Assembly: GCF_027922365.1 (NCBI RefSeq) | Contig: NZ_BSFN01000024.1 | Location: 1-57,850, forward strand | Direction of reading: 5' to 3' | Length of the DNA: 57,850 nt | Source of the DNA: Pseudomonas turukhanskensis | GTDB lineage: Bacteria > Pseudomonadota > Gammaproteobacteria > Pseudomonadales > Pseudomonadaceae | In this document: piece after piece, positions 48,244 to 56,765 of the stretch | Numbering within the stretch: the stretch's first letter is position 1 | How the letters are laid out: every line of letters starts with the position of its first letter | The notes under the pieces: model-generated | What the model was told of the DNA's origin: nothing | What the model saw: the letters and a program-made list of their open reading frames with translations, nothing else | Databases searched by the model: none | Program-made: the position numbers and the translations under genes

Positions 48244-49619
48244 AGCACCTGTCACTGACCGCGCGCATGAGTTTGATGTTCATGCTTGCGGTGATTGCAG
48301 TCCTCACAGTGGCAGGCCTGAGCTTCAATGAGCTCAGTCGACATCACTTCATGATGCTCGACCAGCAGACACTGGTTGAGAAACTCGAATCGACTCAGCA
48401 GATTCTGAGTAATACACGGAGCGATGCAGACCTTGAAGGAGTGTTGCCTCAGCTAAAAGCGCTGTTAGGGGCTCACAACGATCTGGCGGCGGTCATCCTT
48501 GCAAATGACGGCACTGTACTTTTTGCCGAGCCACAAGCGTTTAATGTTCCCGAAAAGTACCGCCTCAACTCTGATCACGGTATGTGGGAGTGGGAGCAGA
48601 GCGGGCACATGTACAGAGGGATGACTGCGCAGGTATCGACCCCTGATCAGCCCGCGTTCCTAACAGCCTTGTTGATCCTTGACGTGACTAACCATCTTCA
48701 TTTCTTTGAAACGCTGCAGCGGTGGTTCTGGATTGGCTTGGTCATTAGCGCACTGGTCAGCGCTGCGTTGGGTTGGGTTGTAGCGCGTAGTGGGTTGAGA
48801 CCCCTGAGGCAGGTGACCCTGGTTGCTACGTCAATGTCGGCGAGGTCACTGAAAGAGCGTATCCCACTGGAGCCCGTACCCCTTGAGCTTCAGCAGCTGG
48901 TTACTTCGTTTAATGCGATGCTTGCCAGGCTCGACGACGCATTTATTCGACTCTCAAATTTCTCTGCCGATATCGCTCATGAGTTACGCACACCTCTCAG
49001 CAACCTGATGACGCACACCGAGGTGGTACTCACCCAAAAACGCAACCTCGAAGCCTATGAAGAGAACCTCTACTCGAATCTAGAAGATCTGAAACGCATG
49101 TCGCGCATGATCGATGACATGCTGTTCCTAGCTAAATCGGACAACGGCTTGATCATTCCCGAGCAGACGCGCATTGAGTTCAGCGAGGTAGTCACCAAGC
49201 TATTTGAGTACTACCACCTAATAGCGGATGAGCATGGCATCCAGTTGGTTGTGACCGGTTCAGGCCGCGTGCTGGGTGACAAGCTGATGCTGGATCGGGC
49301 GATCTCGAATCTGTTGTCGAATGCACTGCGCTATACACCTGCCGGGAAGACGATCTCGGTAATGATCAAGTCGACTGCAAGTGCTATCACGCTCATCGTC
49401 GAGAACCCAGGCGAAACCATCAAACCGGAGCACCTGGATAAACTGTTCGACCGTTTCTATCGAGTAGACCCGGCTCGCCGTGAAGGCAGTCCGAGCAATG
49501 CCGGGCTTGGCTTGGCCATTACTCGATCAATCGTTGAGTCCCACAAAGGAAAGATCTGGTGCACCTCCGGCAATGGCATCACCGCCTTCCACATGGAATT
49601 TCCCCAGCAACCATCATAG
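48240..49619 (+). CDS. copS: Copper-sensing histidine kinase CopS
   Basis: 459 residues. Membrane segments lie at about 10-30 and 163-183 with a periplasmic sensor loop of 130 residues between. HAMP follows (RSGLRPLRQVTLVATSM). The phospho-acceptor is His247 in ADIAHELRTPL. The ATPase domain has N-box LLSNALRYTPAGK and a G-rich GLGLAITRSIVESH. The heavy-metal sensor kinase family (CusS/CopS/IrlS) is clear. The periplasmic loop contains His and Met residues that may sense copper. Confidence 0.95.
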   Translation: MKHLSLTARMSLMFMLAVIAVLTVAGLSFNELSRHHFMMLDQQTLVEKLESTQQILSNTRSDADLEGVLPQLKALLGAHNDLAAVILANDGTVLFAEPQAFNVPEKYRLNSDHGMWEWEQSGHMYRGMTAQVSTPDQPAFLTALLILDVTNHLHFFETLQRWFWIGLVISALVSAALGWVVARSGLRPLRQVTLVATSMSARSLKERIPLEPVPLELQQLVTSFNAMLARLDDAFIRLSNFSADIAHELRTPLSNLMTHTEVVLTQKRNLEAYEENLYSNLEDLKRMSRMIDDMLFLAKSDNGLIIPEQTRIEFSEVVTKLFEYYHLIADEHGIQLVVTGSGRVLGDKLMLDRAISNLLSNALRYTPAGKTISVMIKSTASAITLIVENPGETIKPEHLDKLFDRFYRVDPARREGSPSNAGLGLAITRSIVESHKGKIWCTSGNGITAFHMEFPQQPS

Positions 49620-49626
49620 GGTCGTC

Positions 49627-49824
49627 ATGACCAAAGACGAGTTAAGAGCCGAACTTGAGCGACAAGCACAAAGCTTTGTTGCTACCACAGGCGGTGAAGT
49701 CGTGTTGTACGCCGCTCAGCGCAAACCTGACCGCCAGCCATGGCGCAAGAAGCCGAGCCTGCTCGATGAGGCTTTTCAGGCCGAACTCCGCAAAATCGAA
49801 CATCAGCACGACACAAAGGCCTGA
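49627..49824 (+). CDS. Small hypothetical protein after copS
   Basis: 65 residues, hydrophilic and helical, with no Cys. ATG 49627 has AGGG six bases upstream and lies 7 bases after copS. The sequence (MTKDELRAELERQAQSFVAT, KKPSLLDEAFQAELRKIEH) is not known to me. It is the third gene of the copRS transcript, and the AraC gene follows after 9 bases. Confidence 0.6.
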   Translation: MTKDELRAELERQAQSFVATTGGEVVLYAAQRKPDRQPWRKKPSLLDEAFQAELRKIEHQHDTKA

Positions 49825-49833
49825 GGCGCTTAA

Positions 49834-50568
49834 ATGGCCATTCCCGAGGGTGTCTGCTGGCGTGGAAAAGCCTGGGTATCGCCAGGGCTGGGGATCTTCT
49901 TGGGGCACGCTGGCAGCCATGACCTGCATCGACATATGGCGCACCAAGTGACCATTGGCCTTAGCGGTCAAGTAACGGTGCGAAGGCCGAGTCAGGCGCT
50001 TACTGCACCGGCCATCTGCATAAAGGCCGGCACACTGCATCAGATTGAAGGCACTGAAGTGCTTTCGATATACCTTGATGCGCTGTCGGAAGAGGCCCGT
50101 GGCATGAGCTGTATATCGGCCGCCCAGTTGGTCTCGATCCCTGTCGGCAATACGTCTGCCATCGAGCAGCTACTTGAAGCGCCGGAGGTATCTGCTCAGC
50201 TGGTTCGTGAGGAGGTCAGGCGGTTGTTGGGTCTGAAAATGCCGCAGGCTGCTGATCCGCGTATGCGGGCTGTGCTTCAGGCGCTTGATGAGCGACACGA
50301 TGATCGGGCACGACTGGCCGAGCTTGTGCATCTGTCGCCCACTCGGTTTTCTCATTGGTTCGTTGAGCAAACTGGTCTTCCGCTGCGTAGCTATCGCAAA
50401 TGGAATCGGCTGGTTGTAGCGCTACGGTTCGTGTCTATTGGCCATAACCTGACAGCCGCCGCCCATGCTGCTGGATTTGCCGATGCCGCCCATTTTTCAC
50501 GCTCTTTTCGAGCGTTGTTCGGGCTTGATCCCTCTTCCGCACTCGGTCACGTGAAACTAACAAGCTGA
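49834..50568 (+). CDS. AraC-family transcriptional regulator
   Basis: 244 residues. The N-terminal part is a cupin-like sensor (FLGHAGSHDLHRHMAHQVTIGLSG with three His). The C-terminal AraC domain has two helix-turn-helices: ARLAELVHLSPTRFSHWFVEQTGLPLRSYRKWNRL, then NLTAAAHAAGFADAAHFSRSFRALFG. GAGG lies seven bases before the ATG. It follows copRS and the 65-residue gene closely and is divergent from nothing; it may control the desaturase gene downstream. The signal is unknown. Confidence 0.88.
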   Translation: MAIPEGVCWRGKAWVSPGLGIFLGHAGSHDLHRHMAHQVTIGLSGQVTVRRPSQALTAPAICIKAGTLHQIEGTEVLSIYLDALSEEARGMSCISAAQLVSIPVGNTSAIEQLLEAPEVSAQLVREEVRRLLGLKMPQAADPRMRAVLQALDERHDDRARLAELVHLSPTRFSHWFVEQTGLPLRSYRKWNRLVVALRFVSIGHNLTAAAHAAGFADAAHFSRSFRALFGLDPSSALGHVKLTS

Positions 50569-50697
50569 TATTCACTTCGACTGAGATGCTTCCTCCGATG
50601 CGGTTTGCATATCTGCAGCCCAAGTGATCAGCTCCTTCGTTCAAGCGTGTAGCGGCCGGATAGTTCAGAGTGAAACCTACTGCATGGAGGGTTCACA

Positions 50698-51555
50698 ATG
50701 GGCAACACTTCGAGGTTTTTACTTCGCTGGTTTAGTTATCCAGCCATTTTCGGTGGCGTATCGGCCGGTATGGTCTGGCTGCTCTACCAAGGCATTCCTT
50801 ACTGGCCGAGTACAGCCATATTAGCGGCCTTGGGAGTCGGCTGCGTAGCTGGCTTGGAGCGATTTCAGCCGTATCGGCAGGACTGGCTCGACGACCATGA
50901 CGATACCCTGACGGACCTGATTCACCTTGTAGTGAATTTGTCGGTCATCCAGTTCACTGCCACCGTACTATCGCGCCTGGGGGACCTAGTGCCTGCTGAA
51001 CTGAGCGGGTTCCCCACCGAGTTGCCTCTTTGGTTACAACTGCTCATTGTTGCAGCCATCTTAGACCTGAGTTTGTATGCCATGCACCGCCTCAGTCACC
51101 ACATCCCTTGGCTGTGGTATTTACACGAGCCTCACCACAGTGCGGAGCGGCTCTACTGGATGAACGGGGAGCGTCGGCATCCCCTTCATGCCGCAATCAT
51201 GGCCGGCCCTGGATTGCTCGTACTTTTCGCGATGGGCACTCCATCAGAATTGGTGGCAACTTGGTTCGGGATACTGACAGTGCACTTGGCCTTCCAGCAT
51301 TCCAATGTGGACTACTCGCTAGGATGGTTGCGGCGCATTATCGGCGTAGCTGAAACACATCGTTGGCATCACAAGCGCGATTTCGAGGATGCCCAGGTCA
51401 ATTTCGGTGAGTTCCTGCTGGTGTGGGATCTGCTCTTCAAAACCTTCTACGACAGTGTCAATCAACCAGGTAGCAATGATGTCGGCCTGCGTGATCGGCG
51501 TTACCCCACCGGATATGTAGATCAGTTAGTTGAGCCGTTCAGAGGTAAAATTTAG
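50698..51555 (+). CDS. Sterol desaturase / fatty-acid hydroxylase-like membrane enzyme
   Basis: 285 residues with about four membrane segments. The family's di-iron His boxes are present: HRLSHH, LHEPHHSAE and ETHRWHHK, plus an intermediate HLAFQHSNVD. Such enzymes hydroxylate or desaturate lipids in the membrane. ATGGAGG lies seven bases before the start. The gene follows the AraC regulator after 130 bases on the same strand; both may have travelled with the copper block. Substrate unknown. Confidence 0.9.
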   Translation: MGNTSRFLLRWFSYPAIFGGVSAGMVWLLYQGIPYWPSTAILAALGVGCVAGLERFQPYRQDWLDDHDDTLTDLIHLVVNLSVIQFTATVLSRLGDLVPAELSGFPTELPLWLQLLIVAAILDLSLYAMHRLSHHIPWLWYLHEPHHSAERLYWMNGERRHPLHAAIMAGPGLLVLFAMGTPSELVATWFGILTVHLAFQHSNVDYSLGWLRRIIGVAETHRWHHKRDFEDAQVNFGEFLLVWDLLFKTFYDSVNQPGSNDVGLRDRRYPTGYVDQLVEPFRGKI

Positions 51556-52027
51556 AGTTGCACGTGGTAATTCATTCGTCGATTTTGGTCAGAAGGGTTG
51601 GCTAGCTGTCTGGTTTGTTTGATCATCCAAGTGCCTGCAGGTACATCGCAGATAGAATTGCACTGCGGAGAGATTAAAACTGACTGTGGTAGCCTCAGTC
51701 ATGCTGGTTTTTATCGGACTTGCATTTCGTTTCGTAGAGGTTTCTTCGCTGGGTGACGCTTGCGCGAGGCTTGGGCCATTACCTTGAGGTTGTGCCGGAT
51801 TATGAAGTATTTGGCCTGGTTGAGGTGCCCAAGAAGGCTACTTATCGTTTGAGTTCTGAGTCGCGCCATTTCTTTAATCCTGATAATGCTGACGCTTTTA
51901 GCAAAATCTTCTACAGGGCGAGTTATCTCTGTACGGCCGCGACCAAGGTATATGGTGATGGCAGGCATAAATCCGGATGTTGTCGGCTCTAGTGCTTTGA
52001 ACATGTAGGGAAAAGAAAAGCCATTAA
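51556..52027. other. Unresolved stretch between desaturase and lipoprotein genes
   Basis: No gene can be supported. Open frames exist on both strands (51711-52031 minus, 51753-51992 plus), neither with a ribosome site nor a recognised family. The minus-strand frame is Arg/Lys-rich and looks somewhat protein-like (LGHLNQAKYFIIRHNLKVMA), so a relic is possible. Confidence 0.3.
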
Positions 52028-52060
52028 CCAATGAGGGCAGCTTTGGGCTGCCCTCATTGG
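52028..52060 (-). terminator. Terminator after the lipoprotein gene
   Basis: CCAATGAGGGCAGC, loop TTTGG, GCTGCCCTCATTGG: a 14-bp stem. On the minus strand it is followed by TTAATGGCTTTTCTTTT. Confidence 0.75.
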
Positions 52061-52093
52061 ATGGTAGAGCGCATATCCGCTTAAGAATGCCTG

Positions 52094-53317
52094 TTACGGT
52101 TGCTTCCCTTCGTTACACCAGTCTTTCCACTCATCGAGCTGCTCACCCACGATCATCGCATCCTCCCCCATCTCTTCGCGGAAGGCGCTAATCCAAGCGT
52201 CGAGGCAGTTTTCAGCCGAGGGGGCCTGTGTGTTGGAGGCTGTTAATTGATTATTTGCGGGGCTGAACGTTTGGGCCGTTTTGTAGGCAAGATACTGGTC
52301 CCTGGATACTGAGCTGTATCCAGTGAATTGGTTGTTGATGTCTTGTATTTGAAAGTCTGGCTCCTCGTTTTCGTAGTGCTGAAAATATTGCTTTACTTTT
52401 ACTCCGTCAATCCAGAACTCTTCGCCTTTAAATGAATCAAGATATTTGTCGTATTTCTTAACAAGACCGTCTGGTACTAGAGTGCCTGGGTAGTCGTCGT
52501 AAAAGCCTTTTCCCTCATCATTCGGTGCTCGAACAAGATTGATTTTCTGAATAAGGCTTCCGTCTACTTTATAAAGATTGAACCAGCCGGAGACAGGGTC
52601 GTTATTCTTGTAAAGAATTTCTAGTTTCTGCTGAGGGGTATCTGTGTTTCTGAGGGTGGTATATTCTTTAAATGTGCCGTCAAGTTTGCCGTTTGTGTAG
52701 TTCTTGACGAGGTATATGTATTGTTTTCCACTGTTGGTTTTGCTGTAAGTTATTTGTTCACCATGCAGTTGGCCGTTTAAGTATTTATATTCACCTTGTG
52801 GCGTTGTTTCAAATCCGGTTTGCTTGGTGTTGTTGCTCCAGATAAGCTCGGTTAGGATCGTTTTACCGTCGTCTGACCAGCGAAGCTCCTTTCCGTCGAG
52901 TTTGCCATTTTTATATTCTTTTTGGCTTGTCATTATTCCGGCAATGTATTCCTGAGAAAGTCCGTTAAGGAGATTGTCTTTCCAGGTTTTAATGGATATC
53001 TCTTTTCCAGAGTTTGCATCGAATATGATTTCTTTCCCGTCCTTGTTTCCTGCCAAGAATTCGACCTCGTATATTTTTTGATCCGCCTGGAAACATTCTT
53101 TTTTTCCGTTGAGTCGCCCTTTTTTAATCTGTACGTTGCATAAGCCATCAATGCCTCGTTGGTCTGATGGAATGTTTAGTACAGCGCCGCTAAAAGGATC
53201 TTTCTCGCCGTATTTATAAATTAGGCCGTTTCTTACGACAACCTCTGCGTCGTCTATTTCAGTTTTGCACCCTACTAGTGCAGTTGCTGCCAACAGAAGT
53301 ATTATTAATTTTTTCAT
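52094..53317 (-). CDS. MORN/YwqK-repeat lipoprotein
   Basis: 407 residues. The lipobox TALVGC (lipidated Cys at 17) makes it a lipoprotein. From about 45 to 300 there are MORN-type repeats of the YwqK kind (KNGKLDGKELRWSDDG, LNGQLHGEQITYS, TNGKLDGTFKEY). The C-terminus has a compact NCLDAWISAFREEMGED..DEWKDWC module with two Cys. YwqK-like proteins can act as immunity proteins or envelope scaffolds. Base composition is much richer in A/T than in neighbouring genes, a sign of recent transfer. A truncated ORF lies just upstream. Confidence 0.8.
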   Translation of the reverse strand: MKKLIILLLAATALVGCKTEIDDAEVVVRNGLIYKYGEKDPFSGAVLNIPSDQRGIDGLCNVQIKKGRLNGKKECFQADQKIYEVEFLAGNKDGKEIIFDANSGKEISIKTWKDNLLNGLSQEYIAGIMTSQKEYKNGKLDGKELRWSDDGKTILTELIWSNNTKQTGFETTPQGEYKYLNGQLHGEQITYSKTNSGKQYIYLVKNYTNGKLDGTFKEYTTLRNTDTPQQKLEILYKNNDPVSGWFNLYKVDGSLIQKINLVRAPNDEGKGFYDDYPGTLVPDGLVKKYDKYLDSFKGEEFWIDGVKVKQYFQHYENEEPDFQIQDINNQFTGYSSVSRDQYLAYKTAQTFSPANNQLTASNTQAPSAENCLDAWISAFREEMGEDAMIVGEQLDEWKDWCNEGKQP

Positions 53318-53432
53318 GATGCGCTCGTGTGTGCGTAATTATTGATATGGGTTTTTTATGGTGCTTGTATGGGTGTGCCATGTATGGCTTGGGGGATGCA
53401 CCCCAGCCTTATTGTTTGGCTTGGCGGTACTG

Positions 53433-53504
53433 TTATAGGCGTTGGCCATTTTCCTCGTAGAACCACATATTCTCGGTTGTTGTGGTTGAGGGCATCTCCT
53501 TCAT
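53433..53504 (-). pseudogene. Truncated small ORF resembling a GYF_2 (DUF4339) domain start
   Basis: AAGGA lies nine bases before ATG 53504. The 23-codon frame reads MKEMPSTTTTENMWFYEENG and stops at TAA 53433 after three more codons. The MWFYEENGQR pattern is how GYF_2 domains begin. The rest of the domain is missing, so this is probably the stump of a gene that stood next to the lipoprotein gene. Outside it, 53318-53687 holds no supported gene. Confidence 0.4.
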
Positions 53505-53687
53505 TTTGAGTTTTCCTTTTGTATTGGCACTTACGCTGACGCACTGTTCGTCATCTGCACTTCATCACCAGGGGAACTGAAATGGATTTCAGGCTGCGTA
53601 TCAACCTTTTAAGGTGAGTTTCGGTTCGTCAAGTCCTTCATGTCAACAGGGTGGTGCTCGACCATTTGAGTTGACTTGGAGGGCGGA

Positions 53688-54035
53688 ATGCCAAAAATCG
53701 ATTCGAAGCAGTTGGCGACACGCGTTGGCCAGGCGATTGCGAGACAGCGCGTTCGCTGCGGCCTGAGCCAGGAGCAGGTCGCCGAGATGCTTGAGATTGG
53801 CAGTGAAGCGGTGTCGCGCATTGAACGGGGGATCGTGATGCCCAACGTCGAGCGTTTGGTGGAGCTGGCAGCGATTTTTAACTGCGATGCAGCCGACTTG
53901 TTGACCGAGGGGAGTTCACGCCCTGAGGATCAGGCGCGCAGGCTCTACGAATTGCTGTCCGCGTTGGATGCGGATGACCGCGCACTCGTAGTCGATGTGG
54001 TGGAGCGTCTTGTCGTTCGGCTTGGCCGCGAGTGA
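53688..54035 (+). CDS. XRE-family helix-turn-helix regulator
   Basis: 115 residues from ATG 53688 with GGAGG six bases upstream. The helix-turn-helix domain (about 10-65) reads VGQAIARQRVRCGLSQEQVAEML, ..SEAVSRIERGIVMPNVERLVELA. The C-terminal half is helical (PEDQARRLYELLSALDADDRALVVDVVERLV) and may dimerise. Such regulators control integrative-element genes. It faces the small genes of the element, whose right side is transcribed on the opposite strand. Confidence 0.88.
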   Translation: MPKIDSKQLATRVGQAIARQRVRCGLSQEQVAEMLEIGSEAVSRIERGIVMPNVERLVELAAIFNCDAADLLTEGSSRPEDQARRLYELLSALDADDRALVVDVVERLVVRLGRE

Positions 54036-54044
54036 GTCGCCATT

Positions 54045-54368
54045 TCACGGCTGCCGATGTGCTTGCTCGGTCGCTTCCTCAGCATCTGCATTGAACAGAG
54101 CCCCGTATCGCAGGCAGATGCAGTCGAACCCCGCGAAGTGATACTTGGCCACATCTTCAGCTGCCCGCAACGCTGTTGGGTAGGTTGGGCTGATGGCTGC
54201 CAGCCCGCTCAGCAGCGCGCTGTATCCGAGACGGTCTTGCCCGTCCGGCTGCGCATTTTGAGCTCCGTGTAACGCGCCATTGGCTAGACCGACCAACAGA
54301 GCGATACCCATGGCTGCCTCCTGCGTCAGGACGGCTCTGGACTCGCAGATCAAACACTGTCTGAGCAT
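54045..54368 (-). CDS. Hypothetical protein of the integrative-element block
   Basis: 107 residues with GGAGAAGG before the ATG. It starts MLRQCLICESRAVLTQEAAM (two Cys, C-x2-C) and has a hydrophobic, Gly/Ala-rich middle and an end rich in Glu and His. Domain family unknown to me. It is the last gene of the minus-strand series that begins with DUF932. Confidence 0.5.
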   Translation of the reverse strand: MLRQCLICESRAVLTQEAAMGIALLVGLANGALHGAQNAQPDGQDRLGYSALLSGLAAISPTYPTALRAAEDVAKYHFAGFDCICLRYGALFNADAEEATEQAHRQP

Positions 54369-54433
54369 GGGTCCTTCTCCCTATGAGTGAATGCGGCCAC
54401 GCCTTGGCAGGCCGCTTATGAAGGTTGTTGAGG

Positions 54434-54646
54434 TCACCGCTGCGACGCGGAATCTGACGTGGGGGGATTTGAGCGGAGCGTGTGCAGCAGTTTGAGCAGA
54501 CGGCTCAAGATCCAGCACGCCAGGACTACGGCGATCAGCAACGGCGGAAAACGCAGCATCAGCAGAATGCTCAGAACCAGTGCTCCAGCCGCAGCCAGTG
54601 CGCCGATGAAGATGAACAGGCACAGCAGAAATCGAAGCACGGTCAT
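54434..54646 (-). CDS. Small two-segment membrane protein of the integrative-element block
   Basis: 70 residues, nearly all hydrophobic up to residue 52 (FLLCLFIFIGALAAAGALVL, PPLLIAVVLACWILSRLL), then a short polar tail. GGAG precedes the ATG by eight bases. Similar small proteins lie next to recombination genes on pseudomonad elements; function unknown. Confidence 0.6.
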   Translation of the reverse strand: MTVLRFLLCLFIFIGALAAAGALVLSILLMLRFPPLLIAVVLACWILSRLLKLLHTLRSNPPTSDSASQR

Positions 54647-54699
54647 GACGGTTCTCCGAAAGAGCCCGGCTGGCCGATAGGCTCAATCGGGGGTAGTGG

Positions 54700-55596
54700 T
54701 CAGTTGGCTGATGAGGCGAGCGCTTCCAGCTTGCCCGCAAGCGACGTGGTAGCCGGTTGCAGCACTTCACCCTGGACCTTGGCAGTGATGGTGTCCGCGC
54801 TCGAATAGAACTCTTCGATCACGGCACCGGCATCCTCCTCGCTGTCCTCGAACGCACCGTTGCCAAAGCCCCGTCGTGCTGCCTCATCCAGCGCAACCTG
54901 ATCGAAGCCAGATGCTTGCCGCAGAGCATCGAGCTCATTTGCTGCCTGCAGTGCTGCAGCCATGTCCATGCCGCTGCGTACGGTAAGGTCGACATAGAAG
55001 ATCGGCGTGCCATGGCTTTGCCGGGTGGATTTACCACGCAGACGCAATTCCAGCGGCAGACAAGCCAGCCGGTTGCCCGAGATGGCCTGGAAGTAATGAA
55101 ATCGAGCAGCTAGGGTGCGGATGCTGTTGAAGCCGGTGGTACGGAACACAAAGCTACCCAGCGGATCGTCATCACCGATCAGCACATTCAGCCGGCCGTA
55201 AGGCTTGCAGGCACCGCCTTTGGCTAACGGACAAGCATCGGGTGAAGGGCAAGGCAGTGATTGCATGCCGTCCTGGGTGACGCGCTTGCACGTCTCGCCA
55301 TTACCCACGCACAGCGGCCTGCCAGACTGCCGATCAAACAGCGTGTAGTCAGCACGAAAATTCAGCTCCGGTTCGTTGAACAGCAGGCGCACTGGGATAC
55401 TGCGCAGCTTGTCTTCTTGACCTTTACGCAGCTCGTCATTGAGCGGGTGCAGCAGCCAGCCGTCCTTGCCTTGCACCTGCGAGGTGATGGTGAATTGGTC
55501 ATCTTTCTCTGGCAGGCGTTTGCCGTTCTTCTCGATGACCTTGCCGATGGAAATCCGCCCGAGTACCGGCGGGGTGATAGCCAGACCTTTGAGCAT
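54700..55596 (-). CDS. Recombination-directionality-factor-like / "hydrolase or metal-binding" protein
   Basis: 298 residues from ATG 55596 (AGGAG eight bases upstream). Begins MLKGLAITPPVLGRISIGKV and contains a Cys-rich middle (LCVGNGETCKRV, LPCPSPDACPLAKGGACKPYG), which may bind a metal or an iron-sulfur cluster, then GSFVFRTTGFNSIRTLAARF. Proteins of this family on conjugative elements and phages are annotated as recombination directionality factors, which bias integrase towards excision. The function is from annotation practice, not shown. It is flanked by terminators. Confidence 0.8.
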   Translation of the reverse strand: MLKGLAITPPVLGRISIGKVIEKNGKRLPEKDDQFTITSQVQGKDGWLLHPLNDELRKGQEDKLRSIPVRLLFNEPELNFRADYTLFDRQSGRPLCVGNGETCKRVTQDGMQSLPCPSPDACPLAKGGACKPYGRLNVLIGDDDPLGSFVFRTTGFNSIRTLAARFHYFQAISGNRLACLPLELRLRGKSTRQSHGTPIFYVDLTVRSGMDMAAALQAANELDALRQASGFDQVALDEAARRGFGNGAFEDSEEDAGAVIEEFYSSADTITAKVQGEVLQPATTSLAGKLEALASSAN

Positions 55597-55613
55597 GGTG
55601 GTTCTCCTGCAAA

Positions 55614-55657
55614 CGAAAAAAAGGCCAGCCACACAGCGCTAACTGCATGGACTGGCC
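55614..55657 (-). terminator. Terminator after YqaJ gene
   Basis: On the minus strand GGCCAG .. CTGGCC followed by a run of seven T, with a 23-base loop that can fold further. Located between the YqaJ stop and the RDF-like start. Confidence 0.7.
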
Positions 55658-55688
55658 AAAGGGAGGGAATGGTTGAAGGGGATGAGAA

Positions 55689-56690
55689 TCAGCTGACCAG
55701 AAAGCGCCGCGCACCGGGTTTCGGCAACGGGTACTTGGCCTGCAGGTAGGGCTTGTCCTTGAGCAGCTGAGTGACGTCCAGGCCAACGCTATCCTTGGCC
55801 TTGCGCCAGCTGATATAGCCGTTGCTGAACTCCGCTCGCGTGGCCTCGCCCATGGCCTGCTGCAGCATCTGCTTGAGCTGGGCCTCGCGCGTTTCTTTCT
55901 CGCTGATGGATTGGCGCACCGCCTTGAGCTCCAGGTAGGCTGCTGCCAAACCAGCACGGCCGCTGAAATCGACGGTCTGGCCGTTGTCTTCCGGATAGAG
56001 TGCGCGCAGAGCCATTTCAGCCGAGGCTGAGCCATCAGCAGGCGGCGGCGTGTCGGTCTCGACGTAGTGCCAGAACTTACGCTCTAGCTCGATCAGGCGA
56101 GCAATCATCTGCTCGTCCCGTTCGATGCGGTGGATCTCCAGCGTCTGGCCACCCAGCAGTACCGCGACATCTGCCGCCTGCTTGCCGGTGACGGCGAGCT
56201 GGTGCATCACCTGCAGCTGCACATACTCGGGCACGCCTTCTCTCCAGAGGCGTGCGCCGTTTATGCCGGCTGTCTTGCATTCAAGAATCTGCACATCGTC
56301 AGCACCGATCACCTCACGGTCGATGTTGGCCAGCATCCAGGGCAGCTCAGGGCCAGGGTGTTGCAGTACGGCGTTGATGCGCCGAACCTTGTTCTTCGTG
56401 CGTTTGCTGTAGTGCCAGGCCACGACTGGTTCCAGCACATTGCCCCAGTACATCGGGCTTTCTTCATCGTGCGGATCTGCCTTCGGTAACGTGGTGTCAC
56501 GCCCGGTTTTCTCCATCCACAGTTCCAGCTGCGATTTGTAGGGATTTAGGCCCACCGCAGCACCAGCATCCGAACTGCCGATGCCCTGCTTACGTACCGC
56601 CAGCCAATCCTCACGCGGTAGTTCCTTGGTACTGATCAAGCGCAGCGCCGGGCGCGCCTTGCTGGTGCTGCTCAACGGAGTAGCTGTCAT
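55689..56690 (-). CDS. YqaJ-family viral-type recombinase/exonuclease
   Basis: 333 residues from ATG 56690 (AAGG eight bases upstream). The lambda-exonuclease-like fold is visible as RKQGIGSSDAGAAVGLNPYKS, YWGNVLEPVVAWHYSK and the catalytic strand VQILECKTAG (Glu-x-Lys), then PEYVQLQVMHQLAVTG. It degrades one strand of double-stranded DNA for homologous pairing. It belongs to the recombination set of integrative elements and phages, here together with an RDF-like protein and a DUF932 protein. No Bet/RecT partner is in the window. Confidence 0.92.
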   Translation of the reverse strand: MTATPLSSTSKARPALRLISTKELPREDWLAVRKQGIGSSDAGAAVGLNPYKSQLELWMEKTGRDTTLPKADPHDEESPMYWGNVLEPVVAWHYSKRTKNKVRRINAVLQHPGPELPWMLANIDREVIGADDVQILECKTAGINGARLWREGVPEYVQLQVMHQLAVTGKQAADVAVLLGGQTLEIHRIERDEQMIARLIELERKFWHYVETDTPPPADGSASAEMALRALYPEDNGQTVDFSGRAGLAAAYLELKAVRQSISEKETREAQLKQMLQQAMGEATRAEFSNGYISWRKAKDSVGLDVTQLLKDKPYLQAKYPLPKPGARRFLVS

Positions 56691-56705
56691 AGCGTTCACC
56701 TTGCG

Positions 56706-56745
56706 GAAATAGAAACGCCCGATCAGCAACTAGGCTGATCGGGCG
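56706..56745 (-). terminator. Terminator after DUF932 gene
   Basis: CGCCCGATCAGC, loop of six, GCTGATCGGGCG: a 12-bp stem. On the minus strand it is followed by TTTCTATTT. Confidence 0.8.
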
Positions 56746-56765
56746 TTATGGGGGGAAGTAAGAGG

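Noticed and set aside
51711..52031. 106-codon open frame on the minus strand, Arg/Lys rich
   Set aside because: No ribosome site, a TTG start overlapping a terminator stem, and no family recognised; noted only as a possible relic.
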